Shown: positions 43,234-52,520 of the stretch, piece by piece
How the letters are laid out: each line of letters starts with the position of its first letter
Position numbering within the stretch: the first letter of the stretch is position 1
NCBI GenBank assembly: GCA_039183535.1
Contig: JBCDBO010000008.1
Span: forward strand, 17,219-81,218
DNA: 64,000 bases
Reading direction: 5' to 3'
DNA from: JBCAXA01 sp039183535
GTDB taxonomy: Bacteria > Pseudomonadota > Gammaproteobacteria > Steroidobacterales > Woeseiaceae
Notes under the pieces: generated by a model
What the model saw: only the letters and a program-made list of their open reading frames with translations
The model's database searches: none
What the model was told of the DNA's origin: nothing
Translations under genes and position numbers: made by a program

Positions 43234-43435
43234 ACCTTCAATCTCCTTAAGATTTGCGTAGCGCGCGGTGCCGTGCTCACTCGTATGGCAACCGTGCGGT
43301 GCCGATTGGTGTCGTTGGACCAACGCACCGTTCCTTACGGCAGCGCGGATTCTAGGGGTTAGTCGCTGGCAGTGTTGTTACATTTCGATGAAGCGTCGGT
43401 ATAGAGCGACAACTCGACATTCGGTAACAACGCCG

Positions 43436-46400
43436 TTAGGGGCCGGCGCCACCACCGCCGGGCGTCGCAATTTCAATCGCATCACCGGCGTCAAGTCGAC
43501 CGCGCCAAACGGCGGCAATGACCTCGCTGCTGCCATTGGCACGCAACACGCGGTTTACCCCGACCTGGCCAGGACTGCCGCCGCCTAAACCCGGTGGTGC
43601 ATTGCGGCGCCGGCCTGACAGTAGCGACAGATCGACCGGCGCCAAAAAACGCAGCGTTCGAACAACACCGTTGCCGCCGCGGTGCTGACCATCGCCGCCG
43701 GAGTCGGCGCGAACAGCGAAGCGTTCTAGTCGAACGGGGTAGCGCGATTCAAACACCTCGGGGTCCGTCAGGCGTGAGTTGGTCATGTGTGTGTGGACGG
43801 CATCGGCACCGTCGAAACCTGGCCCGGCACCGGCGCCGCCGGCGATGGTTTCGTAGTACTGCAGCGTACCGTCACCAAACGTCAGGTTATTCATCGTACC
43901 TTGGCTTGCGGCCGCAGCGCCGAGCGCCAATAACAACGCATCGGTAATCGCTTGCGAGGTCTCGACGTTACCGGCAACGACAGCGGCCGGGTAACGCGGC
44001 GCCAGCACACTGCCCGACGGTATGTCGAGGTCGATTGCTGTTAAGCAACCGTCGTTTAACGGGATCGGCCGATCTACCAGGCAACGCAAGACGTACAGCA
44101 CGGCGGCTCTGCAAACCGCGGGTGGCGCGTTGAAGTTGCCGTCCACTTGGGCCGACGTACCGGCAAACGAAATCGCCAAACGCGCGCCGCGCTGACTCAC
44201 CGCAACGTGGATCTCGCTGCCGTTATCCATTGGTACGACGCTTGCACCATCGCCGATATCAGTAACAACACGTGCGACGGTCTCGGCCGCGTTGTCATGA
44301 ACGTAACCGGCGTACGCCAGCAGTACGTCGCGGCCGAAGGTCCGTTCCGCGTCGGCAAGTCCGCGGGCGCCCTCAAGCAGCGCCGCGCACTGGGCTCGTA
44401 GGTCTGCCACGTTTTGCGTTGGCTGTCGTGGTGGGTAGGTGCTTGCTGCCCAATCGGCCAGCAAAGCGTCAAACAGCGGTTCGCCGGCGCGCAGCAGCTC
44501 ACGACACTCGATCAACACGCCTTCTTCATCGATGTGCGCGCTGTCCGCCGGCATTGAGCCCGGCGTCGTTCCGCCAACATCGGCGTGGTGGGCGCGGGCG
44601 GCGGTGAAAAAACTGAGTTGCTGCTTAGTGTCGAACCACGGTGCGACGACCGTGATATCCGGTAAGTGCGTACCGCCGTCGTACGGTGAGTTCAACACCC
44701 AGACATCGCCGTCTTGCGCGGTCTCGGCAAACCGTTCCATCGCGACGCGGACCGATTCGCTCATGCTGCCGAGGTGTACCGGCATGTGGGGTGCATTGGC
44801 GAGTAACCGCCCGGCACGATCGAACACGGCACACGAGTAATCGAGTCGTTCGCGGATATTCACCGATTGTGCTGTGCGTTGCAGCGTCTTGCCCATCCGC
44901 TCGGCGATCGCCATGAAGCGCCCATTAAAGACCTCGAGCAGATGCGGGTTGCGCGCCGTCGTGCGCTCGCTTGCTACAGCGCTTGTGTGCGTCAACAGCC
45001 ATGCACCATCGGTTGTGGCAGCCACGCGCCAACCGCGCGCCAGCCACAACGTTGTGTGCGGGCCGACGATAATCGCTGGCCCAGTGACCGGTTCGCTACC
45101 GATGGCATCGGCGGCAAGCCTCGGTACATCGCACCATGCCGAACCGTCGTAGACGCGCTCCGTTGTCGCTGCTGTCACCATCGTCGTCGCGCGGACCGAT
45201 GGCACGGCGGCCAGTGCCGCAGCCGCGACCTCGATACGCAGGTACGCGACATCGATCGGCTCTTCAGGCGTTGCGCCAAAGCGTTGCCGATACGCTGCCG
45301 CAAACTCGTCGCGTAGCGTTCTTGCATCGGCCAGTCGCGATTCGATCACCGCGTTGCTTCGCCCGTAACGCAGTCCAACAAACGTACGCCGTTCATCGGC
45401 CGGTCCCGCTTCCTGTGGCCATTCTTCGAGTAGCGCGGCCATCGCGGTTTCGGCGCGTTCGTCGAGCGCGCCAGCGCAACGCGCCAACGGCGCTTCGATG
45501 CTCAGCGTCCGAGTTCGTTTAAACGGTGCGACCCCGACGCCCAACGCCGACAAAACCCCGGCTAGAGGGTGCAGCCAAATCTGTTTCGCGCCGATGCGCT
45601 CCGCCACCGCACAGCAGTGCTGCGCACCGGCGCCGCCGAAGACAGCCAACGTGTAGTCGGCGGGGTCGGTCCCACGTGCCAACGTGATTTGGCGGATCGC
45701 ATTGGCCATGTGTTCTACGGCGATATCGATGCAGGCGGCGGCTAATGCGGCGCGATCCGTCGCTGCCTCGCTAGCGGCGTTTGTTGCCGCGACGAGTGCG
45801 TCGAGCGCCTGTTCGGCCGCTGTGATACTGATCGGCTCGTTAGCGCCAGCGCCGAACACGGCGGGTAGGGCATCGGCCGGTAGGCGACCGAGCACGACGT
45901 TGGCATCGGTAACGGTGGCCGGTCCGCCTTTGCGGTAGGCGGCTGGTCCAGGGTCGGCGCCGGCCGACGCGGGACCGACCTGTAAGCGACCGTCGGCGCA
46001 GTCGAGTACCGAACCGCCGCCGGCGGCGATCGTGTGAATCGCGACTTGCGGTTCGGTGATCGCTATACCCGCAATCTCGGCGTCATAGGTGAGCGGCAGT
46101 GCACCGTCGTAGGCGCAGACGTCGGTCGAGGTACCGCCCATGTCGAAACCGATTAAGCGCTCAATGCCAATCTCAGCGGCGGCGCGGGCCATACCGACGA
46201 CGCCACCGGCTGGGCCGGACAGGATCGTATTACGGCCACTTGTCGTTGCCGTCGTTGCCAAACCACCGTTCGAATGCATGACGGCAACGGGCGGCGCACC
46301 GACGGTTCGCAACGAGTCATGCAGTCGGCCGAGGTAGTCCGCAACCACCGGCGACAGATAGGCATCGAGTACCGTCGTGGACGTTCGTTCGACGTAACGG

Positions 46401-46978
46401 ATAAGACCACTGACACTCGATGAGCAGCGCACCGTCGTGAAGCCTGCCTCCGCGGCCAATGCCGCGACACAGCGTTCATGTGTCGGGTTGCGGTAACCGT
46501 GTAACAGTGAGATCGCGAGCGCGTCGATGCCGTCAGCGCGAAGGTCAGCAAGTTGTGTGCGCAGCGCGTCGTTGTCGAGCGGCAATAACTCGCTGCCATC
46601 GGCGGCGAGTCGACCGGCCACTTCCACGACACGTTCGTACAGTGGTGCTGGCTTTTTTATCGCTAATGCGAATAGGTCGGGGCGCTGCTGATGACCGATA
46701 ACCAGAAGATCGGCGAAGCCTTCGGTGACCAGCAGCGCCGTGCGCGCGCCGCGCCGTGTGAGCAGTGCGTTGGTCGCGACCGTTGTGCCCAGCCGGAGCG
46801 CCGCGACGTGCTCGCCAGCGGGCAGCAAGCGGCGAATTGCCTCGCCAATGGCGTCGGTGTATTGGCTTGGGTCGTCCGACAGGAGCTTAGCGGTCTGCAA
46901 TTCACCCTCTGGCGATCGGGCGATGACATCGGTAAACGTGCCGCCGCGATCGACCCAGAATTCCCACCCGCTCGCCAT
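43436..46978 (-). CDS. 5-oxoprolinase (ATP-hydrolysing), HyuA-HyuB fusion (1180 aa)
   Basis: Opens 5-oxoproline (pyroglutamate) to glutamate using ATP. Residues 1 to about 690 are HyuA-like: DRGGTFTDV near the start, LGTTVATNALLTRRG, GFDMGGTSTDVC, GGGSVLD and ARGTDPADYTLAVFGGAGAQH. From about 690 the HyuB-like domain follows (FNGRFMAIAERMGKTLQRTA, MPVHLGSM, LNSPYDGGTHLPD, and the Gly-rich C-terminus with RRNAPPGLGGG). The full-length fusion is the eukaryote-like OPLAH form also common in proteobacteria. Its start is only 17 bp from that of the divergent symporter gene. Confidence 0.92.
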   Translation of the reverse strand: MASGWEFWVDRGGTFTDVIARSPEGELQTAKLLSDDPSQYTDAIGEAIRRLLPAGEHVAALRLGTTVATNALLTRRGARTALLVTEGFADLLVIGHQQRPDLFALAIKKPAPLYERVVEVAGRLAADGSELLPLDNDALRTQLADLRADGIDALAISLLHGYRNPTHERCVAALAAEAGFTTVRCSSSVSGLIRYVERTSTTVLDAYLSPVVADYLGRLHDSLRTVGAPPVAVMHSNGGLATTATTSGRNTILSGPAGGVVGMARAAAEIGIERLIGFDMGGTSTDVCAYDGALPLTYDAEIAGIAITEPQVAIHTIAAGGGSVLDCADGRLQVGPASAGADPGPAAYRKGGPATVTDANVVLGRLPADALPAVFGAGANEPISITAAEQALDALVAATNAASEAATDRAALAAACIDIAVEHMANAIRQITLARGTDPADYTLAVFGGAGAQHCCAVAERIGAKQIWLHPLAGVLSALGVGVAPFKRTRTLSIEAPLARCAGALDERAETAMAALLEEWPQEAGPADERRTFVGLRYGRSNAVIESRLADARTLRDEFAAAYRQRFGATPEEPIDVAYLRIEVAAAALAAVPSVRATTMVTAATTERVYDGSAWCDVPRLAADAIGSEPVTGPAIIVGPHTTLWLARGWRVAATTDGAWLLTHTSAVASERTTARNPHLLEVFNGRFMAIAERMGKTLQRTAQSVNIRERLDYSCAVFDRAGRLLANAPHMPVHLGSMSESVRVAMERFAETAQDGDVWVLNSPYDGGTHLPDITVVAPWFDTKQQLSFFTAARAHHADVGGTTPGSMPADSAHIDEEGVLIECRELLRAGEPLFDALLADWAASTYPPRQPTQNVADLRAQCAALLEGARGLADAERTFGRDVLLAYAGYVHDNAAETVARVVTDIGDGASVVPMDNGSEIHVAVSQRGARLAISFAGTSAQVDGNFNAPPAVCRAAVLYVLRCLVDRPIPLNDGCLTAIDLDIPSGSVLAPRYPAAVVAGNVETSQAITDALLLALGAAAASQGTMNNLTFGDGTLQYYETIAGGAGAGPGFDGADAVHTHMTNSRLTDPEVFESRYPVRLERFAVRADSGGDGQHRGGNGVVRTLRFLAPVDLSLLSGRRRNAPPGLGGGSPGQVGVNRVLRANGSSEVIAAVWRGRLDAGDAIEIATPGGGGAGP

Positions 46979-46995
46979 CGCGCAAGCCTACCGAC

Positions 46996-48465
46996 TTGTG
47001 TGTGGTAGCTCCATGCTGTTTGGGACCGGCGCGCGAGTTCTCATACACTGGGCGTTTCGACGAGCGAGTAACGATTCTGGCAGCTCTGACTCTGGCCGCG
47101 TACGGCGCCGCGTTGTTGTTGATTGGTGCCTGGGCGTCACGGCGAAGCCGCAGCCATGGCGATTTTTTGTTGGGCGGGCGACGGCTGGGGCCTGTGATCG
47201 CTGCCTTCAGTGCATCGGCCAGTTCCTCCTCGGCGTGGACGCTGGTCGGCGTTAGCAGCGCGGCGTACGCGTGGGGCGCGGCGGCGATTTGGTTACTGCC
47301 GGCAACGCTCTCTGGTTTTGCTATTAATTGGTATCTGATCGCACCGCGGCTACAGGCGCAAAGCGCGGCTGATGGCTCATTAACGCTGACCGAGTTTATT
47401 TTGCCGGCGTCGTTAGGACCGGCGCGGCGCTGGCTGGGGCGCTTGGCGGCGGCGATGGTGTTGTTTGCGTTCGTGTTTTACATCGCTTCGCAATTCGAAG
47501 CGGGTGCCCGTGCGGTTGAAGTGTATTTCGACTGGCCGCGTGAGCTTGGCATTATTGCCGGTACGGCGTTGGTCCTCGCGTATACCTTGTTGGGTGGTTT
47601 TTGGGCGGCCAGTGTCAGCGATACCTTGCAAGGCTTGGCCATGGTCGGCGCTGCCGTGCTACTGCCGATTGCCGGTGTCGCCGCGCTGGGTGGCCCGGGC
47701 CCGTTCGTCACTGCCGTCGCCCAACTCTTTGCAACGACGCCCTTGGCGCCAGGCCAGGCCGGTTGGGGCGCCGCATTAGCGTTTGGATTCGGTTTACTCG
47801 GCATCGGTTTCGGGTACCCGGGTCAACCGCACGTTGTGAACCGGTTTATGGCCATGGCGGATGGTGCAGCGATCGGTACAGCCCGGACCATCGCGATGAC
47901 CTGGGCCGTCGCCATTTACACCGGCATGTTGATCGTTGGGTGGAGCGCGCGCTGGTTGCTCGACGCCGGGACGGTCGGCGATCAAGTGTTGTTCGTTTAC
48001 ACGCAAACCGTCTTGGCACCGGTGCTGGCTGCGATAGTTTTGGCGGCTATCTTGTCAGCGATCATGTCGACCACCGACAGCCAATTGCTGGTGGCAGCCT
48101 CGGCCGTCTCGCACGACACGGCGCTTGGCCGTGCACCGCGCGGTGGTGCGCTAGCGGTACGGGCAACGGTCGTTGTTATTTGCGTTCTGGCGGCTGCGTT
48201 AGCGCTAAAGTTGCCAGACGATATCTTCAACCGTGTGCTGTTCGCCTGGCATGCGCTCGGCTCGGCGTTTGGGCCCTTACTGGTTGCCCGGTTGGTGGGT
48301 CGACATGCCGGACCTTGGGTCAGTGCGGCAACGTTGTGTACCGGCTTTTTCCTCACCATCGTCTTTAACGCACTGCCGAATACACTCGGCGATTGGGCGG
48401 AGCGATGGGTGCCTTTGGCCGTGGCCGGGCTGATCGTGGCGCTAGGTAGCCGGCCCCCGAAATAA
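46996..48465 (+). CDS. Sodium:solute symporter (SSS/PutP-like)
   Basis: A 470- to 489-aa membrane protein with about 13 hydrophobic helices. SSS features are FLLGGRRLGPVIAAFSASASSSSAWTLVG in helices 1-2, ALVLAYTLLGGFWAASVSDTLQG, and GYPGQPHVVNRFMAM. It looks closest to sodium/proline symporters. The start is uncertain: TTG 46996 and GTG 47002 are the only upstream choices, and the first membrane helix begins near ILAALTLAAYGAALLLIG. It is divergent from 5-oxoprolinase with almost no gap; uptake of 5-oxoproline or proline is a plausible guess. Confidence 0.87.
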   Translation: MCVVAPCCLGPAREFSYTGRFDERVTILAALTLAAYGAALLLIGAWASRRSRSHGDFLLGGRRLGPVIAAFSASASSSSAWTLVGVSSAAYAWGAAAIWLLPATLSGFAINWYLIAPRLQAQSAADGSLTLTEFILPASLGPARRWLGRLAAAMVLFAFVFYIASQFEAGARAVEVYFDWPRELGIIAGTALVLAYTLLGGFWAASVSDTLQGLAMVGAAVLLPIAGVAALGGPGPFVTAVAQLFATTPLAPGQAGWGAALAFGFGLLGIGFGYPGQPHVVNRFMAMADGAAIGTARTIAMTWAVAIYTGMLIVGWSARWLLDAGTVGDQVLFVYTQTVLAPVLAAIVLAAILSAIMSTTDSQLLVAASAVSHDTALGRAPRGGALAVRATVVVICVLAAALALKLPDDIFNRVLFAWHALGSAFGPLLVARLVGRHAGPWVSAATLCTGFFLTIVFNALPNTLGDWAERWVPLAVAGLIVALGSRPPK

Positions 48466-48561
48466 AACCGCGATTGTGACGGTCTCCTTATCCACAAGCG
48501 TCCGCCGGCGAGTGTGCCGAACAGCTCCTCGTTAGCGGCAGCCACAGATTGGGAGACCCTA

Positions 48562-48972
48562 ATGAGAGCTTTGATACCCGTGATTGGACTCGTGTTGCTT
48601 GGCGCCTGCGTCGCCGATGCCGACGATGAGATGCCGCAACAAGCGGAGTTGTATTCGGTGTTGTACTACGCGGATTGGTGCCCGAGCTGCAAGGTGCTGG
48701 ACCCCGCATTGGATCGCGCCAAGAACTCGGCTGACCTCAATAACGCGCCGGTGCTGTTTGTGCGCTTAGATCTCACCAATAAGAAAACCAAAGCGCAGGC
48801 GGCATTGCTCGCGAATGCGCTCGGCATTGGTGAGCACTTAGCCGCGAACGATGGCAAGACTGGCTATGCCGTGTTGATCGACCCGGAGACGAAAGCGGCG
48901 AAAGGAACATTGAACAAATCGATGTCGGATGAGGCCATTGCAATGGCGATAAAAGCGGGCATTGCGTTTTAG
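48562..48972 (+). CDS. Thioredoxin-like lipoprotein
   Basis: A 136-aa protein. The signal ends in a lipobox LLGAC (C16), so it is probably lipid-anchored; the mature part is a thioredoxin fold with active-site WCPSCK (C40-C43). ATG 48562 is chosen since GGGAG precedes it by 8 bp and the signal peptide starts there. It may act in periplasmic disulphide exchange, but neither a partner nor a cytochrome c gene is nearby. It is followed by a REP cluster. Confidence 0.85.
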   Translation: MRALIPVIGLVLLGACVADADDEMPQQAELYSVLYYADWCPSCKVLDPALDRAKNSADLNNAPVLFVRLDLTNKKTKAQAALLANALGIGEHLAANDGKTGYAVLIDPETKAAKGTLNKSMSDEAIAMAIKAGIAF

Positions 48973-48992
48973 CCGGGTTGAGTGGTTGTGTT

Positions 48993-49206
48993 CATCGCGC
49001 CGAGACGGCGCTCCTACATCGGTAGAGCCGCGGTGGTATGTGATGCGTGCGCGGCGATAACACACGCGCCCCTTTCCACGCAACGCGGCGGCAAACGGAG
49101 CTGTAGGAGCGGCGTCCCGCCGCGATCAATCGTCTCGTACGACTGCAAGTCTGCTTTTCGTGGGTTTAGTTTGTCGTGTTCATCGCGCCGGGACGGCGCT
49201 CCTACA
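48993..49206. repeat. REP cluster (three units)
   Basis: Units at 48993-49018 (CATCGCGCCGAGACGGCGC then TCCTACA), 49102-49127 (TGTAGGAGCGGCGTCCCGCC..., opposite orientation) and 49181-49206 (CATCGCGCCGGGACGGCGC then TCCTACA). Two stem versions occur: GCGGCG/CGCCGC and GCGCCG/CGGCGC. The whole gap 48973-49267 between the thioredoxin-like gene and ndh holds these repeats and no gene. Confidence 0.85.
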
Positions 49207-49267
49207 CAAATATGACCGCCGCGATTAACGATGCGCGTGCATCACTAGGGCCGCCGCGATTGAACGT

Positions 49268-50557
49268 TTAGTGTAACTTCACTTCCGCGCGCGTGGCTTT
49301 GTAGATTCGATCGCCCAACATTATTAGAAACGTTGAGAACAGCCCATGCACCGCGGACTGGTGCATGCGGTACAACGACAAATAGAACATGCGCGCCATC
49401 CAACCTTCGACGAAAACACTGCCGCGCATCAGGTTGCCCATTAAGTTACCTACGGTCGAGTATTTCGACAGGCTGATTAAGCTGCCGAAATCGCGGTAAA
49501 TAAACGGGCGTGCCTCACGCCCGCGCCGCGCCGCGATAACGTTGCGGGCAACGATATCGGCCATTTGGTGTGCGGCTTGGGCGCGCGGCGGAATGTCTTT
49601 GCCGTGGCGGTCTTTGCAGGCGCAGCAATCGCCGAGCGCGTAAACGCCGTCGAGGCCTTGGACCGATAAATCGTCATTCACTTCAATGCGGCCCAGACGG
49701 TCGACGCTAAAACCCGAATCCGCGATCCACTGCGGCGCCTTAACCCCAGCAGCCCAGACCGAGATGTCGGCCGGAATCGACTCGTCTTCGCTCGTGATGA
49801 CGGCTTTTTTCTCGACTTTTGCGACCATCGTCCCGGTGCGCACATCGATGCCGATCTTGCCGAGCTCGCGGTGTACGGCGGTACCGATGCGAATCGGCAG
49901 GCGCGGTAGCAACTCGTCAGCCGCTTCGATGAGACGTACTTTCAAGCGGTCTTTCGAGAATCGCTCGAAACCATACTCGCTGAGCCGCTGTACGACGTTG
50001 TGCATATCGGCGGCGAGCTCGACGCCGGTGGCGCCACCGCCAACGATAACGACGTTGAGCTGTTGCAGCTCCGGTGCGTTCTCGGCGTTAACACGATGCA
50101 TCTGCGCCGTGAAAATTTTATGGAACTGCTCAGCTTCTTCGCGCGAGTCGAGTTGCCGCGAGAACTCTTTAACGCCCGCGATACCAAAGTCGTTGCTTTG
50201 GCTGCCGACCGCGACGATCAACGTGTCGTAAGAGAGCGTACGGACCGGCACCATTTGCACGCCGTCCGCTTTGATCGGCGCAAGTTCGATGTTGCGTTCA
50301 TTGAGATCGATACTGGTCGCGCGGCCCAAAACAAATTTGAAGCCATGTTTGCGCGCCAGCATCTGGTAGGCCGCCTCGTCGTGGTACGAATTCATCGAAC
50401 CCGTTGCGACCTCGTGAAACAGCGGTTTCCAAATATGGGTTGGATTCTTGTCGACAAGAATCACTTCCGCCTCGCGCCGGCGACCTAGTTTGCGCCCGAG
50501 TTTCACGACTAACTCGAGCCCACCGGCGCCGCCGCCGAGTACGATAATCCGCTGCAT
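49268..50557 (-). CDS. ndh: NADH dehydrogenase, type II (NDH-2)
   Basis: A 429-aa flavoprotein that passes electrons from NADH to quinone without pumping protons. FAD motif GGGAGG (8-13), NAD motif VIVGGGATGVELAADM, the FAD-binding GVYALGDCCACKD, and AQAAHQMADIVARN before the C-terminal membrane-attachment helices (FYLSLYRMHQSAVHGLFSTF). The length and C-terminus match E. coli Ndh (434 aa). It is a single gene; the 5' gap (50558-50836, 279 bp) has its promoter and two REP units. Confidence 0.95.
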   Translation of the reverse strand: MQRIIVLGGGAGGLELVVKLGRKLGRRREAEVILVDKNPTHIWKPLFHEVATGSMNSYHDEAAYQMLARKHGFKFVLGRATSIDLNERNIELAPIKADGVQMVPVRTLSYDTLIVAVGSQSNDFGIAGVKEFSRQLDSREEAEQFHKIFTAQMHRVNAENAPELQQLNVVIVGGGATGVELAADMHNVVQRLSEYGFERFSKDRLKVRLIEAADELLPRLPIRIGTAVHRELGKIGIDVRTGTMVAKVEKKAVITSEDESIPADISVWAAGVKAPQWIADSGFSVDRLGRIEVNDDLSVQGLDGVYALGDCCACKDRHGKDIPPRAQAAHQMADIVARNVIAARRGREARPFIYRDFGSLISLSKYSTVGNLMGNLMRGSVFVEGWMARMFYLSLYRMHQSAVHGLFSTFLIMLGDRIYKATRAEVKLH

Positions 50558-50739
50558 TGTCTTGGCAGGCCTTGTTCGTCAAACCCTGACGATTGGGCAC
50601 TACCCCCGTCGTTTTGTTAACGCTATAGCAGTTGCTCGGGTAGGGCAATGCGTTGATTTAAGTGACACTTTTAGGTGTTAATCCTGTATGACAGTTCGGC
50701 CGTAACGTGTTGGCGTGTTGCGTTCGGTGGACGCGGGTT

Positions 50740-50821
50740 GATCGCGGCGGGACGCCGCTCCTACAACGGGGTTTGGCCTCGGCGGTGAACGGAGGTGTAG
50801 GAGGGCCGTCTCGGCCCGATG
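50740..50821. repeat. REP pair in inverted orientation
   Basis: Unit one, 50740-50765, is GATCGCGGCGGGACGCCGC then TCCTACA. Unit two, 50796-50821, is TGTAGGAGGGCCGTCTCGG..., in the opposite orientation with a changed stem (GGGCCG/CGGCCC). The spacing of about 30 bp makes a BIME-like pair between ndh and the next minus-strand gene. Confidence 0.85.
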
Positions 50822-50836
50822 GATGCGGCGTTGCAC

Positions 50837-51556
50837 CTACGTCAGCTTAAACACCGCCGGGTCTACTTCGAACCAGCGCGCTTGGCCGCGTGCAACGACC
50901 GTTGTCCCGTCACGCACAATCGCCGTGCCGGTGTCGTGTTTGCGACCGTCGCTTGCGATGTGCCAACCGATGACGGTCAAGGCCTCGCCGACACGAATCG
51001 GGGCATCGATGGCAACGGCGATTTCCCCCAGCACGACGCCCATGTTCTCGCCGTGCTCGAACGAAAATGCACCGGGGCAATCGAGTGCGGCCCAAATAAA
51101 CACCGGGTCGACGTTGCCATCCGGAGCGGCTAGCGATTCGTCTGGGTGCCACGCAGCGGCGACGTGATCGCTACGCGAATCGCGCGGCCCGGAGAAAAGC
51201 CGCAAGCCGTCACCGACATCTCGATCGGGTCCGCAAACAAAACAGCTTGGAAAGTTGTGCGTGGCGTGACCGCGGTAGCGCGCTTCGCAACGACTGACTT
51301 CGGCCGCCGACGGTGCCGCGGGAACATCGATGTCGACGGACGTTGCCCAAGCGCGAGCAATGTCGCCATCGGCATCGCGTAAAACCACACCTTTATCGTC
51401 TTGGCTGACGGTCAACGCCGTTTCGAGCGGCGGTGGCCGCAACAGGCGCACTCGACACGGCCCCGAAACAAACTGCGCGAGCAAGCCGGCGCTGTAGCCC
51501 CCGTTGCCTGAATTGGGTGGACCGTTAAACCGTTTTGCAATGGTGACCGATGTCAT
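50837..51556 (-). CDS. Thioesterase-like (hot-dog fold) protein of unknown function
   Basis: A 239-aa soluble protein starting RFNGPPNSGNGGYSAGLLA, which resembles the substrate-loop region of acyl-CoA thioesterase-like proteins. The middle part HNFPSCFVCGPDRDVGDGLRL has two cysteines in a CxxCG arrangement. The C-terminal half (VFIWAALDCPGAFSF to ALTVIGWHIASDGRKHDTGTAIV) looks like a second hot-dog domain, and the last segment ends in RGQARWFEVD. Function is not known; a double hot-dog thioesterase is the best guess. The start overlaps the 5' region of the divergent gene, and promoter space is less than 70 bp. Confidence 0.65.
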   Translation of the reverse strand: MTSVTIAKRFNGPPNSGNGGYSAGLLAQFVSGPCRVRLLRPPPLETALTVSQDDKGVVLRDADGDIARAWATSVDIDVPAAPSAAEVSRCEARYRGHATHNFPSCFVCGPDRDVGDGLRLFSGPRDSRSDHVAAAWHPDESLAAPDGNVDPVFIWAALDCPGAFSFEHGENMGVVLGEIAVAIDAPIRVGEALTVIGWHIASDGRKHDTGTAIVRDGTTVVARGQARWFEVDPAVFKLT

Positions 51557-51621
51557 GCCGTGGGCTCCTTCTGGCTCCTTTATACTACGTGTCGATCGAC
51601 GAGCAATCGGCAGGTAGCGCG

Positions 51622-52482
51622 ATGCCCAAAACGCTGACCGTGGGCGGCGTACCGGAACATTTTAACTGGCCGTGGCGTCTCGCCGAGGCCGACGGCGCGT
51701 TCGCTGCCGCTGGGGCGCCGGTCCAGTGGATAGATTTCCCAGGCGGCACCGGGGCGATGCTCGGGGCACTCGCCGCGGGCGAACTCGATGCCGCGCTGTT
51801 GCTGACCGAGGGTGCGCTCGCCGACGCGATCAACACCGGCAATAACCGACTCGTCAAAGTCTGGGTGCGCTCACCGCTGATCTGGGGTATTCACGTTGCC
51901 GCCGACAGCGCGCTCAAACACCCCCGCGATCTCAACGGTGCGCGCTTCGCGATCAGCCGATACCGGTCGGGATCGCACCTAATGGCGATCGTCGATGCGC
52001 TGGGTCGCGGTTGGCGCGTCGATAATTTGCGCTTCGTTGTCGTCGGTAGTCTCGACGGTGCTCGGCAAGCACTCGCCGCCGGCGACGCCGATGCGTTTTT
52101 GTGGGAGCGGTTTACCACGAGCCCATTGGTGCGCAGCGGGGAATGGCGCCGAGTCGACGACTGCGTCGGTCCATGGCCGGCGTTTGCCGTCGTCGTTCCC
52201 ACGCGGCGACTTAACCAGGTGCGGGCACGCTTGCGCACGGCGCTCGCCGTCGCGGATCGCTACGCGACCAACCTTGCTCGGCGGCGCAATGCCGTCACCG
52301 AGATCGCAACCGCGTATGGCTTGGATCCGAGCGAGACGGCGGCCTGGTTCGACCGTGTCCGTTGGTCGCGTGGTAGCCGCCGTCCGTCGCGGGCACTTGA
52401 GCAATGCGCCGACGTGTTGGCCGCCGCTGGTATCGTAGCGACGGTGCCCACCGAGCTCGACACCGTTTGGGCGCGGTTATAA
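51622..52482 (+). CDS. ABC substrate-binding-like protein without signal peptide
   Basis: A 286-aa protein with the SsuA/ThiY-like type 2 periplasmic-binding fold: TLTVGGVPEHFNWPWRLAEADGAF, the GTGAMLGALAAGELDAALLLTEG motif, and the LNGARFAISRYRSGSHLMA hinge. No signal peptide is present at ATG 51622 and the frame to 51550 adds none, so the protein should be cytoplasmic. No ABC permease or ATPase lies nearby. It may bind a small molecule inside the cell, or be a relative of the type-2-fold enzymes. It is 38 bp before the GTPase gene and on the same strand. Confidence 0.78.
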   Translation: MPKTLTVGGVPEHFNWPWRLAEADGAFAAAGAPVQWIDFPGGTGAMLGALAAGELDAALLLTEGALADAINTGNNRLVKVWVRSPLIWGIHVAADSALKHPRDLNGARFAISRYRSGSHLMAIVDALGRGWRVDNLRFVVVGSLDGARQALAAGDADAFLWERFTTSPLVRSGEWRRVDDCVGPWPAFAVVVPTRRLNQVRARLRTALAVADRYATNLARRRNAVTEIATAYGLDPSETAAWFDRVRWSRGSRRPSRALEQCADVLAAAGIVATVPTELDTVWARL

Positions 52483-52520
52483 GGCTTAAGTCACGGTCGA
52501 CCATCGGTACACTATTTGTT

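Noticed and set aside
48993..49206. CRISPR-like repeat array
   Set aside because: Units are inverted relative to each other, form hairpins, have irregular spacing and occur at several other intergenic sites; they are REP elements.
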